A stretch of 33,811 bases of DNA, taken from the NCBI GenBank assembly GCA_050012495.1, contig JBEKHB010000057.1, positions 1 to 33,811 of the forward strand. The letters run 5' to 3'. This DNA comes from BOG-1155 sp050012495 (GTDB taxonomy: Bacteria > Desulfobacterota > Syntrophorhabdia > Syntrophorhabdales > WCHB1-27). The notes below the pieces were generated by a model that worked only from the letters and a program-made list of their open reading frames with translations, made no database searches and was not told where the DNA came from. This document shows, piece by piece, positions 15,906 through 25,800 of the stretch (the first letter of the stretch is position 1; the number at the start of each line of letters is the position of its first letter). Position numbers and translations under genes: made by a program.

Positions 15906-16829
15906 TTATACACTTTTTGTCACTATTTCCTTTCTCACCGCATGCACATCCTCTTTTAGACAGAGGGCCGGGTAGGCTTGAAGCGTTGACGCAGTGCCGC
16001 ATGCCACCCCCAGGGTCAACGCATCTTTGAAGCTCGCCCCTTCGCTAAACGCGAAAACCATGCCCGCCACCAGCGCATCGCCGGCTCCTGTCGAGCTCTT
16101 CACCTCCACCCGGGGAGGTATGACACGAAATTTTTCATTCCGGGAAACACCGAGGGCGCCTCTCGCACCCATGGAGACCACCAGATAGTCCACAAGGGTC
16201 AGATAAGGCGTCACCTGTTGGAGCACGTCATCCTGGTCCTTGAGGTTCGCTTCGACAAGTCTGCCGAACTCGTGGATATTCGGCTTTATGAAGTACGGAC
16301 CGGCCTGCACGCCTTTTTTGAGCGTTTCCCCATCCGCGTCAAGGAATACTTTCACGTTCTTCTCTTTGAGGCCCGTAATTATTTGCGCGTAAAAAACATC
16401 ATCGAGACCCGGCGGCATGGTCCCGCCAAGCACGACATAACTATCCTTCGGTATCTGCGTGATCTTATGATACATAGTGGTCACCTCAAACTGGCTCACC
16501 TCGGTGACGGAGGCGCTCAGAAGTGTCTCCATCTTCTTCTTGCGCTGATGGATGATGATGTTAGTTCTCGTTTCCCCCTGCGCCCTCGTAAAATCGCAGA
16601 CGACACCCTCATTGATGAGCCTGCCCTCCACCTCCAGACCGTTGTATCCACACATAAAACCGAGAGCGGTGCTCTGTCCCCCGAGCTCCCTGATCACCCT
16701 CGAAACGTCGATTCCTTTGCCGCCGGCCCTTCGCTTCTCCTCGAGAATCATATTGACTTCATCGTAAGTAAATTCCTCGACGTCGAACGTTTTGTCCAGC
16801 GAAGAGTTGAGGGTAACGGTGTATATCAT
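15906..16829 (-). CDS. PfkB-family hexose-phosphate kinase (1-phosphofructokinase type)
   Basis: The 307-residue ribokinase-fold protein resembles 1-phosphofructokinase / tagatose-6-phosphate kinase. It begins MIYTVTLNSSLDKTF, has the substrate-binding RRAGGKGIDVSRVIRELGG segment, and ends with the PfkB signature SSTGAGDALVAG, whose Asp is the catalytic base. ATP and a phosphorylated hexose are the expected substrates; FruK-like activity is the best guess. No PTS or fructose genes are adjacent, so it may serve general glycolysis. ATG 16829 is chosen over the longer frame from 16895 because the family's N-terminal strand begins exactly there. Confidence 0.88.
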   Translation of the reverse strand: MIYTVTLNSSLDKTFDVEEFTYDEVNMILEEKRRAGGKGIDVSRVIRELGGQSTALGFMCGYNGLEVEGRLINEGVVCDFTRAQGETRTNIIIHQRKKKMETLLSASVTEVSQFEVTTMYHKITQIPKDSYVVLGGTMPPGLDDVFYAQIITGLKEKNVKVFLDADGETLKKGVQAGPYFIKPNIHEFGRLVEANLKDQDDVLQQVTPYLTLVDYLVVSMGARGALGVSRNEKFRVIPPRVEVKSSTGAGDALVAGMVFAFSEGASFKDALTLGVACGTASTLQAYPALCLKEDVHAVRKEIVTKSV

Positions 16830-16950
16830 AGCCGGTGCAGCCTTTCGAGAACCCTCATTTATCCTACTATAGCACAGAACCGCGCCCAAAAACATTACTT
16901 ACGTCAAAAATTTCCTGTGCGGCAGCATGGCATTAGGCGGCGATGTCTGT

Positions 16951-16956
16951 TATAAT
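16951..16956 (+). promoter_or_regulatory. -10-like TATAAT upstream of lemA-type gene
   Basis: An exact TATAAT lies 29 bp before ATG 16985. No good -35 is visible at 16-18 bp, so this is a partial promoter call. Transcription from here would exclude the upstream in-frame start at 16943. Confidence 0.35.
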
Positions 16957-16984
16957 TGCAAAAAGCTCCTCACCCGGAGGGATC

Positions 16985-17569
16985 ATGAAAAAACTTTTCC
17001 TCTTTTTGCCCCTGGCAATCATGCTGGCCGGTCTTTATGGCTGCGGTTATAATCAAATGCAGGCAAAAGAGGAGGCCGTTTTTGCGGCGTGGGGGGATGT
17101 TGAGGCTGCATACCAGCGACGGGCAGACCTTGTGCCCAATCTCGTTGAAGTGGTAAAAGGCTACGCGAAGCACGAAAACGAGACGTTGACGGCGGTCACG
17201 GAGGCACGGGCAAAGGTGGGGACCGTACAGGTATCGAAAGAGATGCTCGACCGGCCCGATGCGGTTGCGCGCTACCAACAGGCCCAATCGCAACTCGGCT
17301 CGGCCCTTTCCAGACTCCTCGTCGTGGCCGAGCAATATCCGAACCTCAAGGCAAATCAGACGTTTCTCGACCTTCAGAACCAGCTCGAGGGGACGGAAAA
17401 CCGGATAAACGTGGCAAGGGTCCGTTACAACAGGGCTGTGCAGGAGTTCAACGTGAGCATCAGGACATTCCCCAATTCACTCACCAATTCACTGCTCCTC
17501 CATCTGACCAGAAAAGAGCCCTTTAAGGCGGATGAAGGCGCACGGGTTGCACCTAAAATCAAGTTCTAG
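16985..17569 (+). CDS. lemA: LemA-family lipoprotein
   Basis: The 194-residue protein has a signal peptide with a lipobox-like LYGC (Cys20), then the LemA core. Its hallmarks are AYQRRADLVPNLVEVVKGYAKHE, the QSQLGSALSRLLVVAEQYPNLKAN block and RVRYNRAVQEFN. LemA proteins are membrane-anchored helical bundles of unknown biochemical role, and they are commonly paired with TPM-domain proteins, as here. GGAGGGATC precedes ATG 16985. The gene is 12 bp from the next reading frame and heads a three-gene operon. Confidence 0.93.
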   Translation: MKKLFLFLPLAIMLAGLYGCGYNQMQAKEEAVFAAWGDVEAAYQRRADLVPNLVEVVKGYAKHENETLTAVTEARAKVGTVQVSKEMLDRPDAVARYQQAQSQLGSALSRLLVVAEQYPNLKANQTFLDLQNQLEGTENRINVARVRYNRAVQEFNVSIRTFPNSLTNSLLLHLTRKEPFKADEGARVAPKIKF

Positions 17570-17581
17570 GGCCTGGAGGCC

Positions 17582-18499
17582 ATGAAAAAACGGATAGCGC
17601 TACTGCTTCTTTTCCTCGGGATGGCTGCACCACTCGTCCCCTCTGTCGTGAGGGCCCTGCCTGTCCCGCCGCTGACCGCCCATATCAACGATTACGCCCA
17701 CATGATCTCCGGGCCGACGGCCGGGGGGTTGGAGCGCGAGCTTACCGAGCTTGAAAAAACCGATTCGACGCAGATAGTGGTCCTGACCATACCCGGTCTG
17801 GAAGGCGAAGACATCGAGGCATTCTCTATAAAAGTTGCCGAAGCATGGCGGATAGGATCGAAGGGGGTCGACAACGGTGTGATTCTTCTCATCGTGAGAG
17901 ACGACCGAAAGGTGAGGATAGAGGTGGGAAGAGGCCTCGAGGGCACGCTGACCGACCTCGTCTCGGGACGCATCATCAGGAACAGCATCATACCCAGGTT
18001 CAAGGCGGGCGATTTTGATGGCGGCGTCAGGGCCGGGGTACGCGGTATCGTCGAGGCGGTAAGGGGGGAGTACAGGGCGGAGGGCCGTGAGCCGGGACCG
18101 GGCCACAGGGGCACAACGCCGATCTTCACACTCCTTATCTTCCTCTTCATCGCCCTCGTCTTTGCCGGCGCCCTCTCAAAAGTATTCGGCGCCGCAGTGG
18201 GCACGGTGGGGCTGCCGATTGCCGCAAAATTGTCCTTCCCCGCCCTCTCGTACCCTATCCTCGGCGGCCTTGCCCTCCTGGGGCTCGTCATCGGCCTGCT
18301 CCTTCATGTCCTATTCATAGGAGGCGGACGGGGTGGAGGGGGAGGCGGTGGAGGGGGAGGCGGTTTCTTGGGAGGTTTCTTGGGAGGCCTCTTCCTTGGG
18401 GGCTTTGGGGGCGGCTCTTCGTCCGGTGGGGATTCCTCGGGAGGTTTTTTCGGAGGCGGCGGTGATTTCGGAGGCGGCGGCGCGTCAGGAGACTGGTGA
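17582..18499 (+). CDS. TPM-domain membrane protein with glycine-rich tail (YgcG family)
   Basis: The 305-residue protein has a signal peptide (about 1-26), a TPM domain (about 32-165; NDYAHMISG, STQIVVLTIPGLEGEDIEAFS, GVILLIVRDDRKVRIEVGRGLEG, IIRNSIIPRFK), two hydrophobic segments (about 180-245) and a long Gly/Phe/Ser tail ending in GASGDW. TPM domains have been linked to acid phosphatase activity and photosystem repair, but their role in non-photosynthetic bacteria is not settled. The tail is encoded by short tandem DNA repeats (15-bp units at 18332-18361, then 12-bp units). It is the middle gene of the LemA-TPM-TPM operon. Confidence 0.9.
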   Translation: MKKRIALLLLFLGMAAPLVPSVVRALPVPPLTAHINDYAHMISGPTAGGLERELTELEKTDSTQIVVLTIPGLEGEDIEAFSIKVAEAWRIGSKGVDNGVILLIVRDDRKVRIEVGRGLEGTLTDLVSGRIIRNSIIPRFKAGDFDGGVRAGVRGIVEAVRGEYRAEGREPGPGHRGTTPIFTLLIFLFIALVFAGALSKVFGAAVGTVGLPIAAKLSFPALSYPILGGLALLGLVIGLLLHVLFIGGGRGGGGGGGGGGGFLGGFLGGLFLGGFGGGSSSGGDSSGGFFGGGGDFGGGGASGDW

Positions 18500-18549
18500 C
18501 GAAGGACGCATGGGGATCTCATGATGGCTGAACGGCGCAAGGTGCGCGA

Positions 18550-19179
18550 ATGAAAATCAGGGCAAAAGCATTGTTCAGCAAGGAACAGAAGGAGAAAATC
18601 CGGCAGGCCGTGCTGGCGGCAGAAGGCTCGACACGCGCGGATATCGCTATTATGCTCGTCGATGAGAGCGACCGCTATCGCGAGGCAGAGCTCACAGGCG
18701 CCCTCTCTTTCTCGGCGCTTGTGGCCCTCGTCCTCTCCATGGCCTTGCATCACCTCACCATCTGGTTCTACATTCCCCTCACGGCCGTGCTCCTTTTCCC
18801 CTTCGTCCGTCTTTTCAGGGTATTCCCGCACATGAAGCTCGCCTTCCTCCACCGCAAGAGGGTCGAGGAGGCTGTGCGGGAAAGGGCCATCTACGCCTTT
18901 TTTCAGAAGGGGGTCCACAAGACCGACGAGGAGACGGGCATTCTCATATTCATTTCCCTCCTCGAGCGAAAGGTCTGGATCCTGGCGGACAAGGGCATTC
19001 ACGGCAAGATCGCCTCCGGCCTCTTGCGGACCCTCGCCGGCGAGGTGGCCATCGGCATCAAGGAAGATCGCGCCCTGGAAGCCCTTTGCGGCGTCATCGA
19101 GAAGTGCGGCGCCGAGCTTGCGCGCTATTTTCCCGGTTCCCACGGGAAGAATCAACCGGGCGATAAAATAATCTGCTAG
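18550..19179 (+). CDS. second TPM-domain membrane protein
   Basis: The 209-residue protein lacks a signal peptide. It starts with a helical segment and a TPM-like strand (STRADIAIMLVDESDRYREAE), has two membrane helices (about 50-95), then the remaining TPM-like portion with TGILIFISLLERKVWILADKGIHGKI. Insertion of the membrane hairpin within the TPM region is typical of the second TPM partner in LemA operons. It follows the first TPM gene by 50 bp. The ribosome site is weak, so the start is moderately certain. Confidence 0.85.
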   Translation: MKIRAKALFSKEQKEKIRQAVLAAEGSTRADIAIMLVDESDRYREAELTGALSFSALVALVLSMALHHLTIWFYIPLTAVLLFPFVRLFRVFPHMKLAFLHRKRVEEAVRERAIYAFFQKGVHKTDEETGILIFISLLERKVWILADKGIHGKIASGLLRTLAGEVAIGIKEDRALEALCGVIEKCGAELARYFPGSHGKNQPGDKIIC

Positions 19180-19293
19180 GGCAACTCGCGGCCGGGCGCT
19201 TTTCGCGCCTTCACGATTTCCATCCCGACCGTCTCCTTTCCCGGCAAGAATTTCAACAATTTTTCCTGCCCCGGGCAAGCCCGACTCGCCGTC

Positions 19294-19375
19294 ACGTAGT
19301 TGAGCAACTTGAAGCTATCGGGCATACAGAAGATGCTGCAAAGGAGAAAGGATAAGTCACGATAGTCAACTACGT
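19294..19375. other. long-range inverted repeat in intergenic region
   Basis: ACGTAGTTGA (19294-19303) is perfectly complementary to TCAACTACGT (19366-19375). CTATCG (19315-19320) is likewise complementary to CGATAG (19360-19365), giving a 16-bp interrupted helix closed by about 39 bases. It lies 97 bp upstream of the next start codon, so it could be part of a structured leader. No known riboswitch was recognised in 19180-19471. Confidence 0.5.
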
Positions 19376-19471
19376 TATGTCCCCTGCCTGCATTTTGCCT
19401 GTGCAATTCTCTTAAAAATCTGTTATAAGAAGTAGCTTGGTGAGGCAGCTATAATTTATCGGGGGCCGAAG

Positions 19472-19888
19472 ATGAAAAGGATCATCATACTTTCCGTCAT
19501 GTTAATCGGTGTCTTCTTGATTTCGCCCGTTGCGTCGCAGGACGGACCGTGGCGAGAATTCTATACGAATTCGGCGGGCAACAAGTTCTATTATGACGAG
19601 AATAACATGCTCTATCGTGATTCAGATCTTACCGCGAAGGCCGATGTAAAGGTGTCAGCGTCGGGGGAAGGCCCCGGGCCAAGAGAACTGACCATGGTTA
19701 TCGAGATTAACTGCCGGGAGGTGACGTACCGCAAGCTTGAGTGGGAGGTGCCCGGTCCCGACGGTTCCGTCCGGACGGTTAAGAACCAGAACCTTTCGGA
19801 GTGGTACCGCATTCCGGAATTGTCGTACCTCGACATACTCAACGGCATAATCTGCAAGAGCTTCAAAGGAGTCCGTCATAACCGATAG
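19472..19888 (+). CDS. small exported protein, surface-adhesin E-like
   Basis: The 138-residue protein has a clean signal peptide (about 1-22, ending VASQ). Its mature domain opens with WREFYTNSAGNKFYYDENN and has YRKLEWEVP, EWYRIPELSYLDIL and two cysteines (Cys in INCRE and IICKSF) that could form a disulfide. This W...YYD pattern resembles the surface-adhesin protein E-like domain common in small periplasmic proteins; the match is by eye and moderate. Its role is unknown. It is convergent with addB, and a shared hairpin separates them. Confidence 0.6.
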   Translation: MKRIIILSVMLIGVFLISPVASQDGPWREFYTNSAGNKFYYDENNMLYRDSDLTAKADVKVSASGEGPGPRELTMVIEINCREVTYRKLEWEVPGPDGSVRTVKNQNLSEWYRIPELSYLDILNGIICKSFKGVRHNR

Positions 19889-19896
19889 CTTCCGGG

Positions 19897-19920
19897 GGAG
19901 TCAGAGCCATCGATGACTCC
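19897..19920. terminator. hairpin between convergent genes
   Basis: GGAGTCA (19897-19903) pairs with TGACTCC (19914-19920) around ten bases, between the stops of the exported protein gene and addB. It could serve both directions. There is no marked T tract on either side. Confidence 0.4.
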
Positions 19921-19929
19921 TGACTCGCT

Positions 19930-22827
19930 CTACACCCCCGGCGACTGCACACCGCAGAGATACCGGTAGTCACAGAAGAGACAGGAGTCTTTTGCCCTGT
20001 ACCGGGTGCTGAAGGGTGTTTCAGGGTCGGTGATCTCCCTGACGAGACGGAAGATCACCTCCTTTGCTCGCTCATAGTCGGGCGTAGCGCGCTCTCTGTT
20101 TCGGAAAAGGGGTGCTTCTATCCGTTCATCCCCGTGCATCCGCCCAAGGAGCAGGAAAAATGCGTCGAGGTCGTCGATGCTTACCTGCGTGTGCGCCTGA
20201 TAGAGAAAGAGATAGAAAGGCAGTTGAATACTGCCTATCGCCTCGCTCCAGCTCGCCCGGACGTCCGGGTCGAGGCCGTCGAAGTCTATCGCCAGGCGCC
20301 TTGGGGAAGCCGAGGTCTTGTAATCGATGATGCAGGTCGTGTCGCCTCGCGTCTCTATCCTGTCGATTACGCCCTTAAGCCTGAAACCCCCGGCCGAAGC
20401 CTCGATGCGCTCCTCTAAGCCCCGGACCGTTACCGGTACGACGGGTGCGCGCCTCAGTACGGGGCCCTGATAAAAAACGAGAAATGCTTCCATCCGGCGC
20501 ATGATCTGTCGCCTGAGAAGATAGGCAGCGCCGGTGAGGCCCCCCGGTCCATAGGTCGCGTCACACAGGTCCGCCACAATAGCTCTCATCTCTGCCACAT
20601 CGATGTCTGTCCCGGTCAGCGTCCACCCCAGCCTTTTCTCAAAATATCTGAAGAGCACCCTATGGACAAGCCTGCCGATGTCTACCCTCTCGATGTCGGG
20701 GGAGACATTTTCCTTCCTTGCCAGATCGAGCACGTAGCGGTAATAGAACTGCACGGGGCAATTGAGATAGACGTCGAGGGATGTGGCATCATAGGGACGC
20801 TCCCTTAAGTAAGCGGCCATGGAAGCGGTCTTCGGGATCGGGGAAGGCTCCTTGTTCTCCAGGCTCAGCCGGTAACCGACGGATTTGACATAGCCCCGGG
20901 CAGTCGCCGCCCCATCCCTCTTCTGCCTCTCCCAGAGCAGCCTCTCCACGAACCTGCTCTTTTCCTTCCTCTCATTCTCGATAAAGAAGAGATGCACCTC
21001 ACCGGACCCCTTCACCAGCGTCTCGAAGTAGTAGGCGCTGAGCATATCCCTGTCGATGTACGTGGGCAGTCCCAATATCTCCCGCACCCCGAAGGGCAGG
21101 AGGGTCTCCTCTTTTCGCGTGTCGGGGAGCACGTCCTCGTTGGCATCGAGCAGGTAGACCCGCTCGAACTGCAGCGCTCTCGTCTCCAGGAACCCCAGTA
21201 CCTGCACACCCTGAAGCGGCGTGCCCTCGAAAGGGGTAAAGCAGTGGGCGACGTACTTCCTGAAAAAATGGAAATAGCTGTTCCTTTCGGCGAAGGAGAG
21301 GCAACCAACGCGGGACGTGCGGAGCACGTCGAGCTCTTTGAGGAAGGATTCGGCAAAAGGATGGAAAAACGGATGGAGGCGGGCCGAGCTGCGCTCATAA
21401 ATAAAGGTGAGGACCCGGCTCATTTTTGCCGCAAAGTCACTCACGTTATCAAAGGCGCACGTCCTTCGGATAAGCTCGTCATGGATCGTCACCAGATGCT
21501 GCCTGATCTCGGCTGACTCCGTGGGTTCTTCCGTCCTTGAGAGCCTTTCCTCAGCGAGTGTGAAAAGCCGGGTCAGCCCCTCTATCTCATCGAGGGAGAT
21601 GAAGCACCGCGTTCTATCCACTGCGAGCAGCTCTTCCAGGGTATGGAACAGGATCCTGGTGGTCTCCGTCCTCCCGTTGAAATAAATATTCTTCGTGTAG
21701 GGGTGCAGCACAAAGCCGAGGTAATCAGGGATGTAGAGCCTGGAATCCTCCATGGACACGACGAGCTGCATCAGGCTGCTCAAAAAGCCCCAGGTCGGCG
21801 TTCGCTCGAAGGGATAGCCGAGGGAGATGTTGTAGCCCCAGTCGGCGACAAGGGGCAGGGCATGGTAGAGCACGGGGAAAAGCGTCTCCGGAGCGGGGAG
21901 GACTATGACCGTGGAAAGCCCCGCCCGGGGGATGCCCCGATCCTCCATCCGGCGTTTAAGGACTCCACTCAGGGCAAAGACCTGGCCGTGGGCATCGGGG
22001 CTTTTGTAAAAGTGGCTGTTGTCGTTGCCGGCGCCCTGCGCTTCCAGGTCTGCCTGACTCGGGCGATACGTTATTCCAAGAGACGCAAGCCTCGCTGTAA
22101 GTCCCGGGCCTTCATGGAAAAGGAAGCAGACGTTTTCCCAGGAGAGCAGCTCTTTGAAGACCCGCCTTTCAGACTCCGTAAATGCGTAAAACCCGGCGAA
22201 AACAATCTGCCTGTGGGGAAGCATCTCTCTCGTGAGCCCGGAAGCCGCCCGGACGTACCGCTCCGACCTCGAAGAGTAGCCGGCTTCCGTGACGGCCTCA
22301 TAAAACCTGTCGTAAAAGAACGAGAGAGACTGAAGGCCGCCGCCCGCCCGGGGAGGGAGAGGCGTCTCGATGAGCGACTCCACGGTCCGGAGTCGTTTAT
22401 TTGGCACGCCCTCGATCAGCAATTCCTCGAGATCGCGATAGATCCTCAGTCCAAGCGGAAAAAACGCCTCAAGACTCAGGAATTGATCGCCCCCGAGGGG
22501 TCTTTCCATCGATTTGTGTATCTCGAAGAGGAAGGCGATCGCATCTATGGTCTCCAGCTTCCTGGTCGGGGTCGGACCGGCCTTGTCGCATATGTAGTCC
22601 ACAAACTCTTCGACTGAGAAGATGACCGGGGGGATATAGCCCGAGCCGCGTTTTTCGGCGATGGCCTTCCTCAGGAAATGGGCGGGCCGCTTTCCGGGAA
22701 AGACCACGAGGTTTCGAGAAAAATCGGCGCCGTCCGGAAAGAGGCGACCCGCCGCCTCGTCCACGAGAGGGACTGACGGCGGAAGCACCACGTAGCTCGG
22801 CGAGTCCGGTTTCCCCTGCGTATCCAT
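19930..22827 (-). CDS. addB: AddB-type nuclease/helicase-like subunit
   Basis: The 965-residue protein matches AddB-like subunits that act with AddA to resect double-strand breaks for RecA. Its N-terminal helicase-like half lacks a canonical Walker A (only FPGKRPAHF), as in many AddB variants. The C-terminal half is a PD-(D/E)XK nuclease (GVIDRIE...TCIIDYKTSASP). Iron-sulfur staple cysteines are present: one in LNCPVQFYYRY and three at the end in CLFCDYRYLC. It starts six bases after the addA stop, a normal addAB order here reading AddA then AddB. The nuclease and cluster residues are intact, so it should be active. Confidence 0.88.
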   Translation of the reverse strand: MDTQGKPDSPSYVVLPPSVPLVDEAAGRLFPDGADFSRNLVVFPGKRPAHFLRKAIAEKRGSGYIPPVIFSVEEFVDYICDKAGPTPTRKLETIDAIAFLFEIHKSMERPLGGDQFLSLEAFFPLGLRIYRDLEELLIEGVPNKRLRTVESLIETPLPPRAGGGLQSLSFFYDRFYEAVTEAGYSSRSERYVRAASGLTREMLPHRQIVFAGFYAFTESERRVFKELLSWENVCFLFHEGPGLTARLASLGITYRPSQADLEAQGAGNDNSHFYKSPDAHGQVFALSGVLKRRMEDRGIPRAGLSTVIVLPAPETLFPVLYHALPLVADWGYNISLGYPFERTPTWGFLSSLMQLVVSMEDSRLYIPDYLGFVLHPYTKNIYFNGRTETTRILFHTLEELLAVDRTRCFISLDEIEGLTRLFTLAEERLSRTEEPTESAEIRQHLVTIHDELIRRTCAFDNVSDFAAKMSRVLTFIYERSSARLHPFFHPFAESFLKELDVLRTSRVGCLSFAERNSYFHFFRKYVAHCFTPFEGTPLQGVQVLGFLETRALQFERVYLLDANEDVLPDTRKEETLLPFGVREILGLPTYIDRDMLSAYYFETLVKGSGEVHLFFIENERKEKSRFVERLLWERQKRDGAATARGYVKSVGYRLSLENKEPSPIPKTASMAAYLRERPYDATSLDVYLNCPVQFYYRYVLDLARKENVSPDIERVDIGRLVHRVLFRYFEKRLGWTLTGTDIDVAEMRAIVADLCDATYGPGGLTGAAYLLRRQIMRRMEAFLVFYQGPVLRRAPVVPVTVRGLEERIEASAGGFRLKGVIDRIETRGDTTCIIDYKTSASPRRLAIDFDGLDPDVRASWSEAIGSIQLPFYLFLYQAHTQVSIDDLDAFFLLLGRMHGDERIEAPLFRNRERATPDYERAKEVIFRLVREITDPETPFSTRYRAKDSCLFCDYRYLCGVQSPGV

Positions 22828-22833
22828 GTCAGC

Positions 22834-25800
22834 TCATGCTCTGCCCGTCACGGGCCTCACAACTTTTGCGTCCACGTAAGCGATAATGCCCTCTATGCGC
22901 CTGCCTTTGTAGACCTCACCCATGATGCCCAGGTAATTTGCCATCTGGGCAGCGTGCCTTTCCTCGTCAACTCCTGCCCTTCCCGTCTTGTACTCAATCA
23001 CCGTGACCGCGTCCGGATCGACGATGACCCTGTCCACCCGGAAGAGACGACCCTGGTTATCGGCCAGCTCCTGCTCCTTCATCACCACCCTGCCCGGCCG
23101 CCGCTCGTACCATCCGGCAATCGACTCTCCTCGCAGAAATGCGGCGATCGAACTTTTAAGGCTGTCAGGGACCGCATCGGCGCCGGCTTCCGCCTGCATT
23201 GCACGGATGATCTCATCGAGCCTCACCCCGACATCTCCGTCCGCGTAGTCGATCAGGGAGAGGATCTTGTGGACCAACTCTCCCCTTTTTCTTTCCTCAA
23301 ACCGCAAGGGTTCGACGGAAGGTGGGGGAGCCTCCAGCGCAAGGGCATGGTGGAGCCCCTCGACCGACCCGTCCGCGTTTTTTGCCTCTCCGGCAGACAC
23401 TTCCGGGGGCGTCCCGCTGCAAGAGGAGACGGCGTCAGGAAAAAGGGCGAAGGGGAACGAGTCCTTTTCGCCTTTGACGCCGATGACGTACAGCTCGGCG
23501 CCCGCCCTGGTAAAGGCCACATAGAGACTGTTGAGCCTCGCGACCATCACTTTCGTCTCCTCTTCCTGATAGCGTTTTTGGAGCGTATCGTCTGCCCGCA
23601 GCATGCCTTTCTTGAGACGCAGCAAGGTGACCGACTCTTCATCCTCCTGCACTATATAGCGGAACCCCTTGTTTCTCTGCCCGTAGAGGAGGAGTATCAC
23701 CACCGGGAAGCCCAGTCCCTTCGCCTTGTGCACGGTCATGACTTTCACCGCGTCGATCCCAAAGGGTATGTCGATATTCCAGTCGGTCTCGTCGCCGCCG
23801 GGCAGCGGGGCGAATTGGAGAAAACGCCTCAGCGTGCTGCCGCCTTTTGCCTCGAGGTCCTTGACCACTTCGAGTATCCGCGCCAGCGCCGCCTCTTCCA
23901 ACCCATGAAGACTGAACACATCGAAAACCCGATATATCTCGACGACCAGATCGTAAAGGGGGAGGTAACCGGAGAGCCGGAAAAGCAGGTCGAAATAGCC
24001 GTCCCACACAGTGGACATCTCCTCCTGGAAGACTTTGTAGAGCGGTCTGCTCCGGGCGAGCCGGTTCCTGAAGCACATGTCGTGAAGGGCCTGCGTGTCG
24101 ACTTTTATGCCGTGCTTCTCAAGGACGGTCCTTAAGGTGTCGCCGAGGATAAACGTCGCGAACGACAGGTTGTCGAGGGGAGAATCGAGAAACGTGAGAA
24201 GCGAGATGATCTCCCCGGTGATTTTCCGTCTCCTTATGTCAAGACTGCTGTAGGAGACAAAGGGCACCCCTTTTTCGTTGAGCCAGGCGGTTACTTTCAC
24301 TACATCGTCGTTCCTGGGCGCGAGGATAGCGACGTCCGAGTAGCGGTACCCCCTCTCGCGAAGGGAGGCCAAAAGCCCAGCCACCCGCTCTTTCTCGGGC
24401 ACCTCGCGGTCGTCCCTCCGGAGCATGCAGGTCTCGACGAACCCACGGTGCTCGCGGCCCTTCCTGGCGGCTTGTTTGTACGTAAGGAGGCCGCTTTCCT
24501 CTCCTGCCTTCCGATAAGCCGGAAGCGTGGGAAGCATCCTTTGAAAGACTTCCTCGGAGAAAGCGATAACCGCGCCGTCGCTCCGGTAGTTTGTGTGAAG
24601 CTCCTCCACCCGCTGATGGGCGGAAGGAAACGGGTTTTGAGCCTCGACGCCTCTCATGATCCTGTAGTCGGCGTCTCTGAACCCGTAAATAGCCTGCTTC
24701 GTATCCCCCACCACAAAGAGGCTTCCCCCCTGGGAGAGGGAATTCTCTATTAAGGGCAAAAGATTACGCCACTGGATGGGAGAGGTGTCCTGGAACTCAT
24801 CGATGAGATAATGGAATATCGCCTCTCCGAGCCGGAAATAGAGATCGGGCACTATATCGCTCTCCAGATATTCAGCGAGCCTCTTGTTGACGTCCTCGAT
24901 GAATATCCGCCCTTCGTCTCTCTTCACGCGTTCCAAAATGGCGCTGAACGCTTCAAATGTCCTGAGGTAGGGCGTATAGTAGCTGCACGCAAAAAGCCGC
25001 GTGAGAGAAGCGATATGCAGGCGTAACCGCTCCCATTCCTCCATGACCCGGCAGCACGCCTCCTGCTCCTCAACTCCCTCCGGCTTGCATACGGGGGGCG
25101 TTTTCATGCCCCTCTCGAAGAGGTCGGCGAATCTCCCCGCCTCCGCATCTTTGAGCAGGTTCCCGTATGAGCTCGATTTGTTCCTCGTCAGCTTTGACGC
25201 GGTGATCAGCCTTTCCATCTCTTCTATCGAAGAGCGTATATTCCTTTTTGCCGCCTCGGTTGCAGCGGAATAGTCGGCCCGGCTCACCGGCTTGCCGCAT
25301 GAGGCCACCTTCCGGTATATGCCTTCTATCTCATGCAGGATCGCCCCCGTGGCTTCCCACGGATACGGCGCATCTCCCGTCGTGTTCTCCACGATAATAT
25401 CGACTACTTCGTTCATCAGCCCGCCTTCTTCCGTGCCCTCCCGCACCTTCCGCAAGAATAGATCGAAAGCATGTCCCATGAGGCTCTCGTTGCTCATGAG
25501 AATCTCGAAATCGGGATTGTAGCCGAAGTCTATTGCCGAGGCTTTGAAGACCGTGGTCATGAAGCTGTCTATTGTCTTTACCTGGAAATCGCTATACCGT
25601 GACAACACGGCTTCTATCACCTCGCCTGCCCTTGCTTTCAGGGCAGGCGAGGTGAGCGCGAGGTCCCGGCTGAAGTCAGCCGCCACCTCCCTGTCCCCAA
25701 GATAGAGCTGCTTCAGGAAGAGCAGGATCCTCTCCTTCATCTCCCTGGCCGCATTATTCGAAAAGGTGATCGCAAGCAGGTTGTTCAGCTTATTTCTCGG

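Noticed and set aside
18304..19278. 324-codon minus-strand frame with a long proline run
   Set aside because: The proline run is the complement of the glycine-rich tail of the TPM protein; the rest is antisense to the second TPM gene.
19294..19375. c-di-GMP riboswitch
   Set aside because: Some purine-rich words (GCAAAGG) recall the class, but the conserved core and tetraloop are missing.
22954..24135. 393-codon plus-strand frame
   Set aside because: Antisense to addA, with no motif and a composition explained by the codon usage of the real gene.
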